From: Tilletia caries
Lineage: Eukaryota > Basidiomycota > Exobasidiomycetes > Tilletiales > Tilletiaceae
Direction: 5' to 3'
Assembly: GCA_032718865.1 (NCBI GenBank)
Contig: JALUTQ010000030.1
Location: forward strand, 124,001-188,000
Length of the DNA stretch: 64,000 bases
Under the pieces are notes generated by a model. That model did no database searches and was not told the DNA's origin. It saw only the letters and a list, made by a program, of their open reading frames with translations. The translations under genes were made by a program, and so were the position numbers. Shown piece by piece: positions 52,034 to 64,000 of the stretch; within the stretch, counting starts at the first letter, position 1; each line of letters starts with the position of its first letter.

Positions 52034-55000
52034 ATGACGCTGATTCACGCCGCAAGAAGAAGACTCATCAGCCTCACAATCCCTGCCCTCACCTTGCCCA
52101 ACACCGCCACTCCAGCACGACTTCTCTCGTCGACCGCCTACCTCAGAAACAAAAGCCCGAACACGAACGCCGCCACCCGCAAGACCGCACTCAGCATGGC
52201 ATCCCGCTCCCTAGCAACACATGCCTCCCCATCCGGACCACCCGGCGCCGCCACCGCATCCAGCTTCCCGCTCCCCGGCTTCGACCTTCCCTCCCAGCAG
52301 CAGCAGCAACAACAACAACAGCAGCACACCCACGCCGTCTTCACCAAACCCATCGAGACGCCCTCCCAGGACAAGCGCCAGTACAAGCTCATCCAGCTTC
52401 CCAATGCCCTTCAGGCCCTTCTCATCCATGACCCGGACACCGACAAGGCCAGTGCGGCTATGGACATCAAGGTCGGACATCTCTGCGACCCAAAGGAACT
52501 CCAGGGTCTCGCTCATTATCTTGGTACATTTCTATCCATTAGCCCGCTTTCACTTTTTCACAAGCACGCTGACACCTTTCTGTCTCTCGTACATGTATGC
52601 AGAACACATGCTCTTCCTCGGCACAGAGAAGTACCCGACAGAGAACGACTACCACTCCTTCCTGTCCAACCACTCCGGCTCTTCGAACGCGTACACGGGA
52701 ATGGACAACACCTGCTACTACCTCGACGTCGGCCCGGACCACCTCGAACCCGCCCTCGACCGCTTCTCCCAGTTCTTCCTCCACCCGCTCTTCAACGAAT
52801 CCTGCGCCGAGCGCGAGGTTCGCGCCGTTGATTCCGAGCACAAGAAGAATCTCCAGAACGACGCCTGGCGCGCGTTCCAGCTCGAGAAGTCGCTCAGCGA
52901 TCCCAAGCATCCGTACTCCAACTTTGGAACGGGCTCCGCTTCGACCCTGTGGGACACCCCGCGTTCGAAAGGGATTGATGTCCGTCAGGAACTGCTCAAG
53001 TTCCACGAACGCCACTACAGCGCCAACGTCATGAAGCTCGTCATTCTCGGCCGGGACAACCTGGATCAACTGACCTCCTGGGCGGTGGAGAAGTTCAGCG
53101 GGGTGCCCAATCGAGCCATCGCGCCGCCTTCGTTCCCCTTCTCCCCCATGAACAAGGAGCAACTCAAGACGCAGGTGTTCTACCAGACCATCAAGGACCA
53201 GCGTGCCCTTGAGCTTGTATTCCCCATCCCGGACCAGGGCCCGCACTTCGAGACCAAACCGGCCCACATCGTATCGCACTTTATCGGACACGAGGGCCAG
53301 GGCAGCGTGCTCTCCTACCTCAAAGCGCAAGGATGGGCAAACTCCCTCGGCGCAAGTGGCGGCAGCGGAGCCGACGGCTTCTGCTTCTTCAAAGTCGTCG
53401 TAGACCTCACCCCGGCCGGACTGGAGCACTACGAAGACGTCGTGCGCTCTATCTTCCGGTACATCAACCTCCTCAAAGCCAGGGGTGTCGAGGAGTGGGC
53501 CTACGCGGAGGTGGAGCAGCTGCAGAATTTGGCGTTCAAGTTTGCGGAGAAGATGCCGCCGGCGTCGTACACCTCGGACCTGGCGTCCCAGCTGCAGGAA
53601 CCTTATCCGCGCGAGTGGGTCATTAGTGGCGGTACGCTTGTCCGCAGGTTTGGGGTGGACGAGATTCGGCAGACGCTGGACTGTCTTGTGCCGAGTCAGT
53701 GTCGGATCTTCGTGGCGGCCAAGTCGATTCCCCCGAATGCTGCTGGGGGTCAGGAAAGGACGTGGAATGATAAGGAGAAGTGGTACGGGACGCCGTACCT
53801 GATGGAGCCGATTCCCGAGAGCATCCTGCGGATCGAGAAGGAGCCGACTGCACTCGGACCCTCGAACACGACGGCGACCTCAACAGCGGACGACTTCACC
53901 CTGCCCGGCCCGAACTCGTTCATCCCGCAATCGCTCGAGGTGCCCGCGAGCGTGATCGATATCGCCTCTGCTCCCGGTTACAAGCCCGCGCTCCGGCCGT
54001 TGCTCATCCGGGACACGGCCAAGTCGCGGTTGTGGTACAAGCGGGACGACCGGTTCTTCCTGCCGAAAGCGACGGTGCTGTTCATGTTGAAGAACCCGAT
54101 CATCGACGTCACGCCCGCGAACGCGGTCCGGAGTCGACTGTTGACGCGTCTCCTGAAAGATGCGCTCACGGAGTTCTCGTACGACTCCCTCCTTGCCGGG
54201 CTCGGATACACCGTCGATGCGTCCGGTGACATGATTGGGTTGAGCATCGATGGCTATAACGACAAGCTTCCTGTGCTGTTCCGGACGACGCTCCAGAAGC
54301 TCGCGTCGTTCGCGACGGAGTTGGACCCGAAGCGGTTCGAGCTGATCAAGGAGAAGACGCGTCGGGCGTATGAGAACTTCGCGCATGAGGCGCCGTACCA
54401 GCATGCGATGTACTACCGCTCCTCGTTACTCGAGGAGCGCGTCTGGACGGTCGAGGAGCGGCTCGCGGAGCTTGATGCGGTCGGGATTGAGGATCTGAAG
54501 AGGTATATCCCCGAGGTGCTGGCGCGGTCCCATCTGGAGGTGCTCGTGGAGGGGAATATGGAGCGGGAGGAGGCGGAGAAATTGGTAGAGGAGGCGGAGG
54601 GGATCCTCGGTGGGGGAAGCTTGTCGCCTTCGGAGCTGGTGGGTCGGAGGAGTCTGTTGTTGCCGCCGGGTAGCAACACGATCTGGACGAAGGAAGTGTT
54701 CTCGCCGGTGGATGTGAACTCGTCGGTGGAGCTCTTCCTGCAGGTGGGCTCCGTCGATGGATCGAGCGTGGCGGCGGATCCGACGGATGTGAAGACGCGC
54801 TCGACGTTGGCGCTCTTGCAGCAGATTGCGCAGGAACCGTGCTTTGACACCCTCCGGACGAAGGAGCAGCTTGGGTATATCGTCTTCTCGAGCGCGACGC
54901 GTACGTCTGGCTCGATGGGATTCCACGTCCTCGTCCAATCCGAACGTGCTGCCTCGCACCTCGAGGAGCGTATCGAGGCCTTCCTCGGCACGACGCTCCG

Positions 55001-55802
55001 GGACATCCTGGAGAAGATGAGTGCCGAGGAGTTCGCGAAGCACAAGGCGAGTCTGATCCAGGAGAAGCGGGAGAAGCCGAAGAGTATGTGGCAGGAGGCG
55101 TCCCGGTTCTGGTCCACCATTGCGTCTGGCCATTTGGACTTCCTGGCGAGGGGGAGGGACATCGAGGCGCTCGAGCGGGTGGAGTTGGGGGATGTGAGGA
55201 GGTTGTTTGATGCGTATGTGGATCCGCGGTCGGGGGTGCGGGCGAAGTTGTCGGTGCATATGCAGAGTCGTGTGCAGTCGCCTGCGCCTGCGCCATCATC
55301 GTCGGCGGCGGCGAGGGCGGGGGCGGAGGAGAGCGGGACGAAGAAGTTCAGTTCCCGCGCGGCGGACGAGCTCAAGGCGAAGTTGGGCGAGGCGCAGCCG
55401 GGCATGGTGATCCCCTCCGGTCCGAACGGGGAGGACCCCTGGGACTTGCTCAAGGCACAACGGCCGAGCGTGGACACTGTCAAGACGTTCATCTCGCAGA
55501 CGCTCTCCTCTGCCTCTGCCGCTGCCCCTTCCAGCGCGGCGGAGCCGGTGCTTGCGCTGGTGGACTCGCTTGCGGCGCAGTTCCCCGACGAGGCCGCGGA
55601 GACGAAGGAGATGGCACGTGTACAGGTGCATACGCCTGCTGTGTATATCGGGGAGTCGGACTCGGCTGGGTATCGGGCGGGACTGGTGCCGAGTAAGGCG
55701 CCTGTTGCTGTGGTTGCCCTTTGCTCGCTGGGGGAGTTGGATGAGAATACGGGTGGGTTGATGGGTAGCGTGGGAGGTGGGCGGGAGAAGGCGAATCTGT
55801 GA
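52034..55802 (+). CDS. STE23: Insulysin-type M16 metalloprotease (Ste23/IDE family)
   Basis: Two exons (52034-52523, 52603-55802) give 1229 residues. The inverted zinc motif HxxEH is HYLEH at about 161-165, spanning the only intron (GLAHYL, then EHMLFLGTEKYP), with the downstream Glu in REVRAVDSEHKKN. Later family blocks include RHYSANVMKLVILG, GHEGQGSVLSYLK, PREWVISGG and LRTKEQLGYIVFS. The family cleaves small peptides such as a-factor precursor, insulin or presequences in a closed chamber. It is longer than yeast Ste23 (about 1027) because of an N-terminal extension with an Arg-rich, acid-free start (MTLIHAARRRLISLTIPALT) that looks like a mitochondrial presequence, a Gln run (about 88-97), and a C-terminal Ala/Ser-rich insertion. 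An in-frame ATG at 52196 (MASRSLATHA) could give a cytosolic form. Confidence 0.95.
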
Positions 55803-55951
55803 GGGCGGGGCGAGGAGGAGCTTGGAGCACATATAACCACTTCGAATACGCTGTCAATTTATCATGCATGGACCTTTGCATCCTCGTTCAGGCACACTGA
55901 AGTGTTTGTTAGGGTTACGGAAAGGCTCCGAGCGTGCGACTTCTTCTTGCC

Positions 55952-58912
55952 ATGGGTAACTCGTCCACCCTTCGCCATTCCCATAAGCAGAAGATACACG
56001 CAGGAGAGATGGAAGACCTGATCCGAAGTCTGCGTGCGCTCGGCTTGCGTCCGCCGTCGGGTGAGCTCCTCGTCGAGCTCCTCAGCAGCGCAGACGGCGA
56101 GCCAGCACAGCAGAAACGACTGGCTGACTTGCTCGCCCTCGAGAAGCTCACAACCAACAACGACGATGAGGACGGCGACAGCGATGAGGATGAGGACATC
56201 TTCATCACCCCCGACGTCGTCCGCGGTGCGCTCCTCTCGCTGCTCGACGCCTTCAGCCGCACCCTCGCCCGCGCACGCGACCTCCACAGACGCGAGTACC
56301 AAGCCTTCGTCTCCTCCAACAACAACAACAGCAGCAGCAGCAACGCAGCTCCAGCTCCAGCAGCTCAACCACGCCGTCCTGCGAAAGCCGTCCCACGCGC
56401 GGCCCTCCTGCAGCGTCAGAACGCAGACATCCGACGCGCCCAGGAGGAGTACCACGCCATCCTCCACAGTGCCCACGGAGTCGCACCGGAGCCCATCCCG
56501 CGTCTCATCCTCGACGGTCCGCCGTACTTCACTGCCACCACCCCTCTCTCCCAGTTGCGCAGAATCGGCATCGCGGATTTCCATGCTCCGCCCGTGCATT
56601 TCAGCGGGAGGTATCTCCTCTGTCGGGTCATCTCCCCACCGCTCGTCTACGTCGGGTGTACACTTGTCGTCGACGACCCCGCGGGACTCGCGACTCCGCT
56701 CTCCATCGCGCACTTCACGTCGAACATCAACCTGCCGCCGAAGCACGAGGGTACGGCATCGCTCCTGCCGCTGGGAACCGTGCTTGCGGTTCGGGAGCCG
56801 TACGTGAGCTCCAATCATCATATCTCGGCTGGGGGGCCAATCCAGGGGAAAGCAGCGACGGGCGTGAGGGTCTCCAGCTTGACCGACATCGTCGTCCTTG
56901 ACCCGGACGAGGACGCTGAGCATCGCGAGCTTCTGCGGGACGTACATTGGGAGCTCGATATCGCCCAAGTTCTCGGTGATGGAGAACGGCAGCGGCCTCC
57001 TTCCTGGCTTAGGGAAGGACCATGTACCAGGCGTCTGCGACGGTCCCGCTCCGGCTCGAGCTCCAGCTCGCAAGGAACAGCAACAACAGCAGACTCCACT
57101 CTATCCCAGCTCGAAACCTTCCTCCAGGAAAGACGGCCAGGCGCAGCCTATCGAGAGCTCACAGCCGCCCGCCGACGGTCCCTGCTGCCCGACGTGCACA
57201 AAGAAGGAGAAGAGCAGCAGCGGCAACACACGCAGGCCCAGCGACTCGTCCAGCAACAAGTCATCAACCTCGAAGCTCGAACCTTGCACGCCCTTCGCGC
57301 ATATGACGCTCTCCGTGCGCTCAAGGGGGCTGTTGATCGTACAGATATCTACAGTTTCCCGGAGGACCAATCTACCCTCCTTCAAAATGCGGCCGTCCTC
57401 CGCGCTCCATCCCAATCTCCATCGTCCTCTTCGGCCCAACCCACGAAGTCCCTGATCCAAGACCTCTACAAGCTCGACCGTACGCCGACAGCACTGACGC
57501 CCCAGATGGAACTCTACGGACCGGACTACATCCACCCCTCGCTCGCCATCGCGTCCACCCCGAACGCCGGGCGCGGGATGGTGACAACTGCGGACATCCC
57601 AGCGGGCGAGGTGCTGCTGTGCTGTGCTGCTGTTGAGCCTTGTTTTGCGGAGGATGGGGATTGGGCGGGTGTCCAGGTTTTGAGGTTGGGTCTTGCGGGT
57701 GGTCAGGTTGACGGTGGGCACGAAAATGACGGAGGGGCGGAGGGTGTGAGTGTCACGACGACGCAGGTTATGGCGTGTACGCGCTTGATACATGCCCTCA
57801 TCGGTAAGTTATCCTTTCCCCCTTTTCTCCCGTACACACAATCCTTGGGCGTAAAAAGTGGAAAGCGTTCTTCTGCTGCCACCCCTTCCTAACTCCTAAC
57901 AAAATTTTGAAAACAATCATACAGACCGACCGGAACTACAACACGCCGTACTCGGCCTGACCGCAGGCCCGCATCTGCCCTATTCCTCCTTCGCCCAGCG
58001 AGAATCCTACCCACTCATCACCGAGGCCGTGCTCGACGGGGACGAGGCGCTAGCGGGATATGTGCTCCCAGACATCGACGCGAGATATCTCGACGGCGTG
58101 CTGCAGCATAATGCCTTTGGACCGGGTCGGGATGTTGATGTTGACCTTGGTGTGCCGTTGGTGCCTCTGACCGGGGACTCCGTCCGTAGTAAAAGAGGAG
58201 AAGGGAAACAGAAACGCAAACGTCGACGTCCCCCCGCAGCCAGCTCCGACCTCGCACGCGCCTCGATGCCCCTCCCGCTCGCCGCGATCCTGAACCACGC
58301 CTGCCTACCCAACGTATCCTCGATCTTCCTCGGCTCCTCGATCCTCATCACCTCGCTCGTCCCGCTCTGCGAAGGGGTGGAGCTTGTGCATAGTTATGTG
58401 AGCGGGGAGAGGCCTTTGTTGGTCAGACGGGCGCAGTTGGGGAAACATGGGTTTGAGTGTGGGTGTGGGTTGTGTTTGTGCGAACGGGGGGAGGAAGGGG
58501 AAGGGGGGGAAAAGGTTGGGTTGGGGAGGAAGCGGGTTGAGGTTGGCGCGGGTAAGATGGGGGCTGTCGTCGAGCGGAGTCGGATGGTAGCCAAGAATCG
58601 GCGCGCGGGACTTCTCATCGCCAAAGACGGTGGGGAGGGGGAGGAGGAGGAGGATTTGGGTCTGGCGTTCGAGGGGATCGTAAGGGAGATCGAGAGTACG
58701 TATGCACCTGCGCGCGGGTCGCTTTGGGATGCGGGGAGCGGGAGGGGACAGGAGGTCGTGCTCAAGCCTGAACTTTTCGAGCCGTTCGTTCATCTGGCGA
58801 GGTGTCGGAGGCGGAAGGTGGGGACGTGGTGGATCTCTGTGCAGGTGAGTGTCCCCGGATTTTCTGGGGAGAGATGCGGGAGAGTGTGCAGGTTGCCCAT
58901 GGGTGAACTAAC

Positions 58913-58948
<36 letters not shown>

Positions 58949-59541
58949 CGCTGCTACCGTCCGTCTACGCTCCCATACAAAAAAGTGCGAGATCAAAGCT
59001 CTCCGCTCCGTCGGCGCCATCGTCGACCCGAGCTGGATGGTAGATAGCGAAGCGGAGATTCTTGAGCGAGCCTCCGCTGCTGATACGGACAAGGAGGAGA
59101 AGCCGATCCTCATCCTCATCCGAGCGCCCGTGCTCCGATTGGTGGACTCGCAGCGTGCGTTGGTTAGGATCGCGCGGATGATGGTATGTAATCCTCCTCC
59201 CTCCTTCCCCCCCTCGCGCTCCAATGAGAACAATCCGCCGAGCTGAACCAAAACTCCCTCTTCTCTTCCGCTCCTTGGCCACACAGCGCAAACGTCTGCC
59301 CCCTTCCAGCTCAGCAGCAGCGATGCACTGGCTCACCGCGGCTTCCCGGCTGAACTCGTACATGATCGGTGCTGGGGTGGATGTGTTTTTTGATATCTTG
59401 CGTACTGCGAGGGAGGGGGATGAGTGGGAGGAGGAGGAGGAGGAGGGGCAGGATGGTGGGATGGTTGGGGAGGAGGCGTTGTTGAGGGAGTGGAGGGGTT
59501 GGAGGGAGGGAGCGGGAGCGGGAGCGGGAGCGGGTTCGTGA
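55952..59541 (+). CDS. SET-domain protein (putative lysine methyltransferase)
   Basis: Four exons (55952-57803, 57925-58844, 58986-59183, 59287-59541) join in frame to 1074 residues. The start at 55952 gives MGNSSTLRH, a possible N-myristoylation signal. The N-terminal half has an acidic stretch, an Asn/Ser run and a conserved block (SGRYLLCRVISPPLVYVGCT...LPLGTVLAVREPY) that I recall from basidiomycete SET proteins. The SET domain begins at HPSLAIASTPNAGRGMVTTADIP (about 535) and continues after intron 1 with AAILNHACLPNVSSIFLGS (the NHxCxPN box), EGVELVHSYVSGERPLLVRRAQL and a CGCGLCLC post-SET zinc site, so the catalytic core is complete. The substrate is unknown; SMYD/Set5-like histone or protein methylation is possible. 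It follows the M16 protease gene by only 149 bp. Confidence 0.85.
58919..58945 (+). repeat. (CT)n microsatellite inside intron 2 of the SET gene
   Basis: About 13 CT units lie in the intron at 58845-58985. Confidence 0.85.
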
Positions 59542-59806
59542 TGAATGGCTTCTGCATACCATCACTCATCAGACGCAATCGAAGGGAGTCAGTCACCCGA
59601 CTTTTGCACTTCGAACAGAGCCGGGATCGTTACGAGAACCATTTGGCATATTTCCATTCATTCAAGGTGCCCTTTTTTGTCGGGAGTACGTTTTAAGTAA
59701 GAGAGTAAACACATCTAAATCTTTGAGTCCCTCCTCCTTCCTTGCCGCGTCCCTGTCCTTACACACATTAAGGTCGAAACCCCAAGCCCCAGTGATGGGA
59801 ATCGAA
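59542..59806. other. Convergent 3' region between the SET and purine-biosynthesis genes
   Basis: 265 bp separate the two stop codons. No further gene or clear terminator structure is seen. Confidence 0.5.
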
Positions 59807-61773
59807 TCAGTGGTGGAACAGTCGGAGCTCGGTCCGGCAGACGACCATGCCCAACTGATCGGCGGCCTCGATACAAGCGTCATCCATGACCGACCCGCCA
59901 GGAGCGGCGAGGTAGGCCGTCCCCGAGCGCGCCGCGCGATACACGTTATCCGGGAACGGGAAGAACGCGTCGGAAGCGCACGCAACACCGCCAAGCTGCG
60001 CCGCATGCGCCTCCCTCTCCTCCGTACTCAAAGGCTCAGGGATCGACTCAAAGAGAGCCTCCCACTCCTTCCGCTCCGCACTTCCCGCCAACTGCTCGGC
60101 GGAGAGCGAATCAAAGACGCCCTCGACGAAGAGATCAATCGCATTACTCTTCTCGGCCCGCTTGACGCCCTTCTTGAACGGCAAGCCGAGCACACGCGAA
60201 TGATGACGCGTCCACCAGTTGTCGACCTTGGAACCTGCCAGACGGGTGCAGTGGATCCGGGACTGTTGGCCCGCTCCCAGGCCGATCACGCCGCCGTCGA
60301 GGGCGTAGCAGACCGAGTTGGACTGGGTGTACTTGAGCGCGAGGGTGGCGACGGTGAGGTCCAGCCTGGCCTGCTTGTTCGCAGCCTCGTCCGACGGCAG
60401 ACTCTTCTTCGACACGATCTTGTCAAAGTACGTCGCCGGGTCAATCACAGCGTTGTTCCTGCCCTGCTCGAGGGTGATCCCATACACCTCCCGTCGTTCG
60501 CGCGGGGCGGGGACGTAGGACGGGTCCATCTGGAGCACGCAGTACTTGCCTCCCTTCTTCTTCGAGAGGATGTCAAGTGCAGCAGCGGAGTATCCGGGCG
60601 CAACGACGCCATCGCTCACCTCCCGATTGATCATCTTCGCCGTCTGCTCATCACACTCATGACTCAACCCGATAAAGTCCCCAAAGCTGCTCATTCGATC
60701 CGCGCCGCGCGCACGTGCATACGCACACGCGAGCGCCGAGAGCGGATTGGCTTCGTCCTTCGTGTAGTCGGCGACGAAGAAGGCTTGGGCGGATGCGGGT
60801 TTGAGGGGGAGGCCGATGGCTGCGCCTGCGGGGGAGACGTGTTTGAAGGAGGCGGCTGCGGGGAGGGAGGTTGCTTGTGCGAGTTCGCGCACGAGCGCGT
60901 ACGCGTTCAGGGCGTCGAGGAGGTTGATGTAGCCGGGCGAGCCGCAGAGAGCTGTTGTCGTTCGAAGAAACAGAGGTGAAATTAGTTTATCGAGCACGTA
61001 TATGGAATCTACTATAGAGACAACTCACTCTTGACGGGCATGGTGCCTTCGGTGACGAATGCCTGTGCGGGCTTCTGGTGCGGGTTGGCGCCGTAGCGGA
61101 GGGGGAGGTGCTGGACGAGTGCATTGGTAGGGCCAGCGTACTGCTTGCGGAAGTAGTTGCTAATCGCATCGTCGTACTGGGCAGTATGAGTGAACGCCTT
61201 GAGAGCGTAGAGATTGCGCTGGGCCTGAGCGGCGTCTGCGTCTGCGTTCTGGGTGGAGGCAGCAGCGAAGGTCTTGAGGAAGGGCTCGTAGTCGTTGGGA
61301 TCGGTGAGGATCCATACGCGCTGGTGGTTCTTTGCAGCTGCGCGGAGGAGGGTGACGCCTCCGATGTCGATCTCCTCGACGGCGTCTGGAATGCTCGGTG
61401 CCGGGTCACGCGCAATGGTGTCCTCGAACGGGTAGAGGTTGCAGACGACGATGTCGACAGGGTCGATGTTGTTTGCGAGGAGATCGGCGCGGTCCTGCTC
61501 GAGGTTTGTCTGTGCGAGAATGGCGCCGTGTACTGCGGGGTGGAGTGTTTTGACGCGTCCGCCGAGGATCTCTGGGTGGTGTGTGATGTCGGACACGTCT
61601 GCGATGGGGATGCCTGCGTCGCGGATCTTCTTTGCAGTGCCGCCTGAGCCGAGGAGGCGGACGCCTGCGCTGTGGAGGCCCTTTGCGAGGGTGAGGATGT
61701 CTGTCTTGTCGTACACCGACAGGATTGCGGTCGGCTGCGGCGACGACGACGACGACGACAACGACGACGACAT
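59807..61773 (-). CDS. ADE17: Bifunctional AICAR transformylase/IMP cyclohydrolase
   Basis: Two exons (61773-61029, 60951-59807; GTGAGT donor, AACAG acceptor) give 629 residues. The enzyme catalyses the last two steps of de novo IMP synthesis in the cytosol. The N-terminal cyclohydrolase domain (MGS fold) shows [37 protein letters not shown] and [18 protein letters not shown]. The transformylase domain shows [82 protein letters not shown] and the terminal RLFHH. The Ser-rich start [10 protein letters not shown] is slightly longer than usual. The only intron separates the two domains approximately. The gene is divergent from UTP25. Yeast has two isozymes (ADE16/ADE17); one symbol is used here. 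Confidence 0.96.
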
Positions 61774-62083
61774 GCTGTGGGTGTGTATGAGGGAGTGGGT
61801 ATGGGTGAGGGAGGGAGTGGGTGACTGGGTGAGTGGGTGGTGGTCAGGCAGAGGCAGGAAGAACAAGAACGCCGCAGAGAGAGGAGTTTGGAAGAGTCAC
61901 GTGCGAACGTGCTCTGCTTATCTTATCAGTTTCCGATTCGATTGTTTATGCTCAGCGAATAAGCCAGCAGAATCCAAGTTTTTCCAACTCTGGACCACTT
62001 CCCACTCATCACTGGCTTCAGCTGAACTCGACAGCGACAGCCGCAAAGTCGACAGCGAGCGAGCACAGCATAGCACAGCAGCG
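61774..62083. promoter_or_regulatory. Bidirectional promoter between purine-biosynthesis gene and UTP25
   Basis: Only 310 bp lie between the two divergent start codons. The left part is rich in GTGGGTGAGTG-type words. A shared promoter would link purine supply with ribosome biogenesis, two growth-regulated processes. No TATA box is evident. Confidence 0.55.
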
Positions 62084-63965
62084 ATGACAGTCGACACCAG
62101 CACAGATCTGCCCACCAAGCTCATCACCCTCATCAATGTATCAGCAGCACGCCCAGACACAGCACACGCAAAACGCGCACGGCTCGCTGTCCCCTTCCAC
62201 AAGATCACCCACGCAGATCCACGCCCGAAGATAGCAGCACTCCTCAAGCAGCAGCAGCAGCCACAGCCACAGCCACAGCCACAGCCGATGTCAGCCGAGC
62301 AGGTGCACCACGCAGCAGCAGCATCAACAGCAGCGACAACAACCACTCCCGCCCCTGCCATCCCACAGCCAGATCCATTCCACCTCCACTTCGCATCCCT
62401 CGGCCAACACGGCAAAGCAGCATCAGCACTCGCAGCACAAGCCGCATCCTCATCCTCATCCTCACCCTCCGCTCTCCCCGCCTACACCCTCGCCACACAC
62501 ACCTACGACGCAATCGGCCCCATCCTCCAGTACGACACCCCGCACACTTTCCCCTCCACCCAGGACCGTCTCCAGGAAACCGTGAGGAACGCATACCACG
62601 CCCACCTCCAAGCCACACATCGTCGTGCCCCCACGCCTCTACAGCGCTCGACCTTGAACGTGATCCAGTCCTACGCGGACTTGCTCCACCCGCATCTTGC
62701 CCTCTCACAGCGCGACCAGGTGCGCGAGACCGTGGCGGCCCATCTGCTGTCGCACCTACAGAAGACGCGCAGGGTCATCCTACGCAACAACGAGCGACTT
62801 GCCAAAGCAGCTGCCAGCGATGGTGGCAAGTCACGCAATTCCAAGGGCGCCAGTGCAGACGATATGGATCTCGACGTGCAGGATGACGAAGGCGAAGCCG
62901 GCGAAGCGAAGACCAACGACGACCTAGACGAACTCGTGCGCGACCAAGGCTTCACAAGACCCAAGATCCTCGTCCTCCTACCCCTCCGCAACTCCGCCCT
63001 CGCATGGACAACCGCACTCTCCTCCGTCTCCGGCTGCGTCGAAGGTCTTCTCTCCTCCTCCTCAGAAGAAGCACAATCCCAGTCGGCGAAGCGCTTCCTA
63101 CGCGACTTCACCCTGCCGGAGGGCACGCTGGATCGGTTGGCACAGCCCGATGCGGGCGCCAGGTTCCCGGCTGATCATGTGGCTACCTTCCAAGGGAATA
63201 TCGATGATAGCTTTGTGCTTGGCTTTAAGGTTACCAGGAAGGAGTGGAGGGCGTATGCACGGTATTATGGCGCCGATATCATCGTCGCCAGTCCCTTGGG
63301 ATTGCGCTTGGCGATCGAGAAGGATAAGTGAGTTCAATCCCCTTTTGGCTTTTATTCCTTGGAGGGGATCTTGTCCTCGGTCTGATTGACTGACACTGTT
63401 GTCCTTCTCTCGGGGGTGTCGACTAGCGACTCGGACTTCCTGTCCTCCATCGAGATCGTCGTCGCTGACCAGCTAGACGTCATGCAGATGCAAAACTGGG
63501 AACACGTCAAAGTAAGCCCTCTCCTTCTTCTCCTGCTTCCACAACTTCCTTCCTCCCTCCCTCCTCCCTCCCACCCGCACGAAAAAAAACTGACTCCCCC
63601 CCCCCTTTGGTGTCCTACAGTTCGTCTTCTCCCAGCTAAACCACATCCCCCGCAAAGTCCACGAATCCACCGACTTCGCACGCGTCCGTCAGTGGTCCCT
63701 CGACGGCGCCTCGGCCTATCTCCGGCAGACCATCCTGCTCTCCTCGCTCGATACGCCCGAGGTGCGTGCGTTGTTTGCGCCCTTGAGGAACCTGGCTGGC
63801 CGCAGGCGGGTTTTGTCTGCGGATGATGGGACGAAGGCAGGGAAGAAGGAGAAGGAAGGGGCGGTCGGGATGGTTCGGGATGGCGTTCGGCAGGTTTTCG
63901 TCAAGTTTGATTGTGCGAACGTACAGGCGGAGGCGGATGTTCGGTTGGCGCATTTTACCACCAAG
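62084..63965 (+). CDS. UTP25: U3 snoRNP-associated protein Utp25, 5' part (runs off the window)
   Basis: Exons 62084-63327, 63427-63511 and 63621-63965 join in frame (558 codons), and a GTGTGT donor at 63966 leads out of the window. Utp25 is a nucleolar DEAD-box-like protein without helicase motifs, needed for early 18S rRNA processing in the small-subunit processome. Diagnostic blocks are QDRLQETVRNAYHAH, RPKILVLLPLRNSA, WRAYARYYGADIIVASPLGL, DFLSSIEIVVADQLDVMQMQNWEHV and ESTDFARVRQWSLDGASAYLRQTILLS. The N terminus is atypical for the family: a PQ-rich run (about 57-66) and an Ala/Ser-rich segment. An acidic linker (DDMDLDVQDDEGEAGE) lies at about 264-279. The gene is divergent from the AICAR transformylase gene. 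Confidence 0.93.
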
Positions 63966-64000
63966 GTGTGTACATCACTCTCTCTCTCTTTCTCTCCCTA

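Noticed and set aside
54346..55840. Long antisense frames opposite the M16 protease
   Set aside because: Pro/Ser/Arg-rich shadows in a GC-rich coding region.

Overview
This window is nuclear DNA of a filamentous or yeast-like fungus, most likely a basidiomycete. The evidence is many short spliceosomal introns (about 50-100 nt, GTGAGT/GTAAGT donors, CTAAC-type branch sites), GC-rich coding sequence, a Ty3/gypsy element with a chromodomain, an RT element of a type common in mushrooms and smuts, and Asn-rich and SET-domain proteins of a type I recall from Basidiomycota. I cannot fix the class or genus.

The left half (about 1-29.6 kb) is accessory and repeat-rich. It holds a decayed minus-strand RT element (593-4581) and two loci of small secreted cysteine-rich proteins (about 5.97-6.86 kb minus; 14.1-14.6 kb plus) joined by a nearly identical 0.4-kb inverted repeat. 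It also holds a 3'-truncated member of an expanded gene family (7986-10244), two TIR elements with target-site duplications (11188-11836 and 11894-12900), a frameshifted TPR-like gene (16581-19484), and a very young Ty3/gypsy element (20176-28134, 353-bp LTRs, GAGAT target duplication). A third, hAT-like TIR element has inserted into the 3' end of the Ty3 polyprotein.

The centre (29.7-43 kb) is a minus-strand tandem array of three more members of the same family: two intact genes (1000 and 992 codons) and one with a single nonsense codon. All share a multi-exon architecture, a nucleotidyltransferase-like core (GG...SD[IV]D), a conserved C-terminal module and a hypervariable acidic tail. A duplicated 3' fragment of the neighbouring GH18 chitinase lies between two copies, so the array grew by segmental duplication with later gene conversion. 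This family is the most interesting system in the window.

The right third (43-64 kb) is gene-dense and conserved: a GH18 chitinase (43192-44738, minus), an Asn-rich DUF7721-like protein with a 5-nt microexon (45745-46918), a PPxY-containing protein (47206-48087, minus), a large protein of unknown function (48821-51389, minus), an insulysin/Ste23-type M16 protease (52034-55802), a SET-domain protein (55952-59541), the bifunctional purine enzyme AICAR transformylase/IMP cyclohydrolase (59807-61773, minus) and the 5' part of UTP25 (62084 to the window end). These genes all read through cleanly. Every frameshift I could place precisely lies left of 27 kb and is +1, mostly in a homopolymer, which raises a question of assembly quality versus decay.
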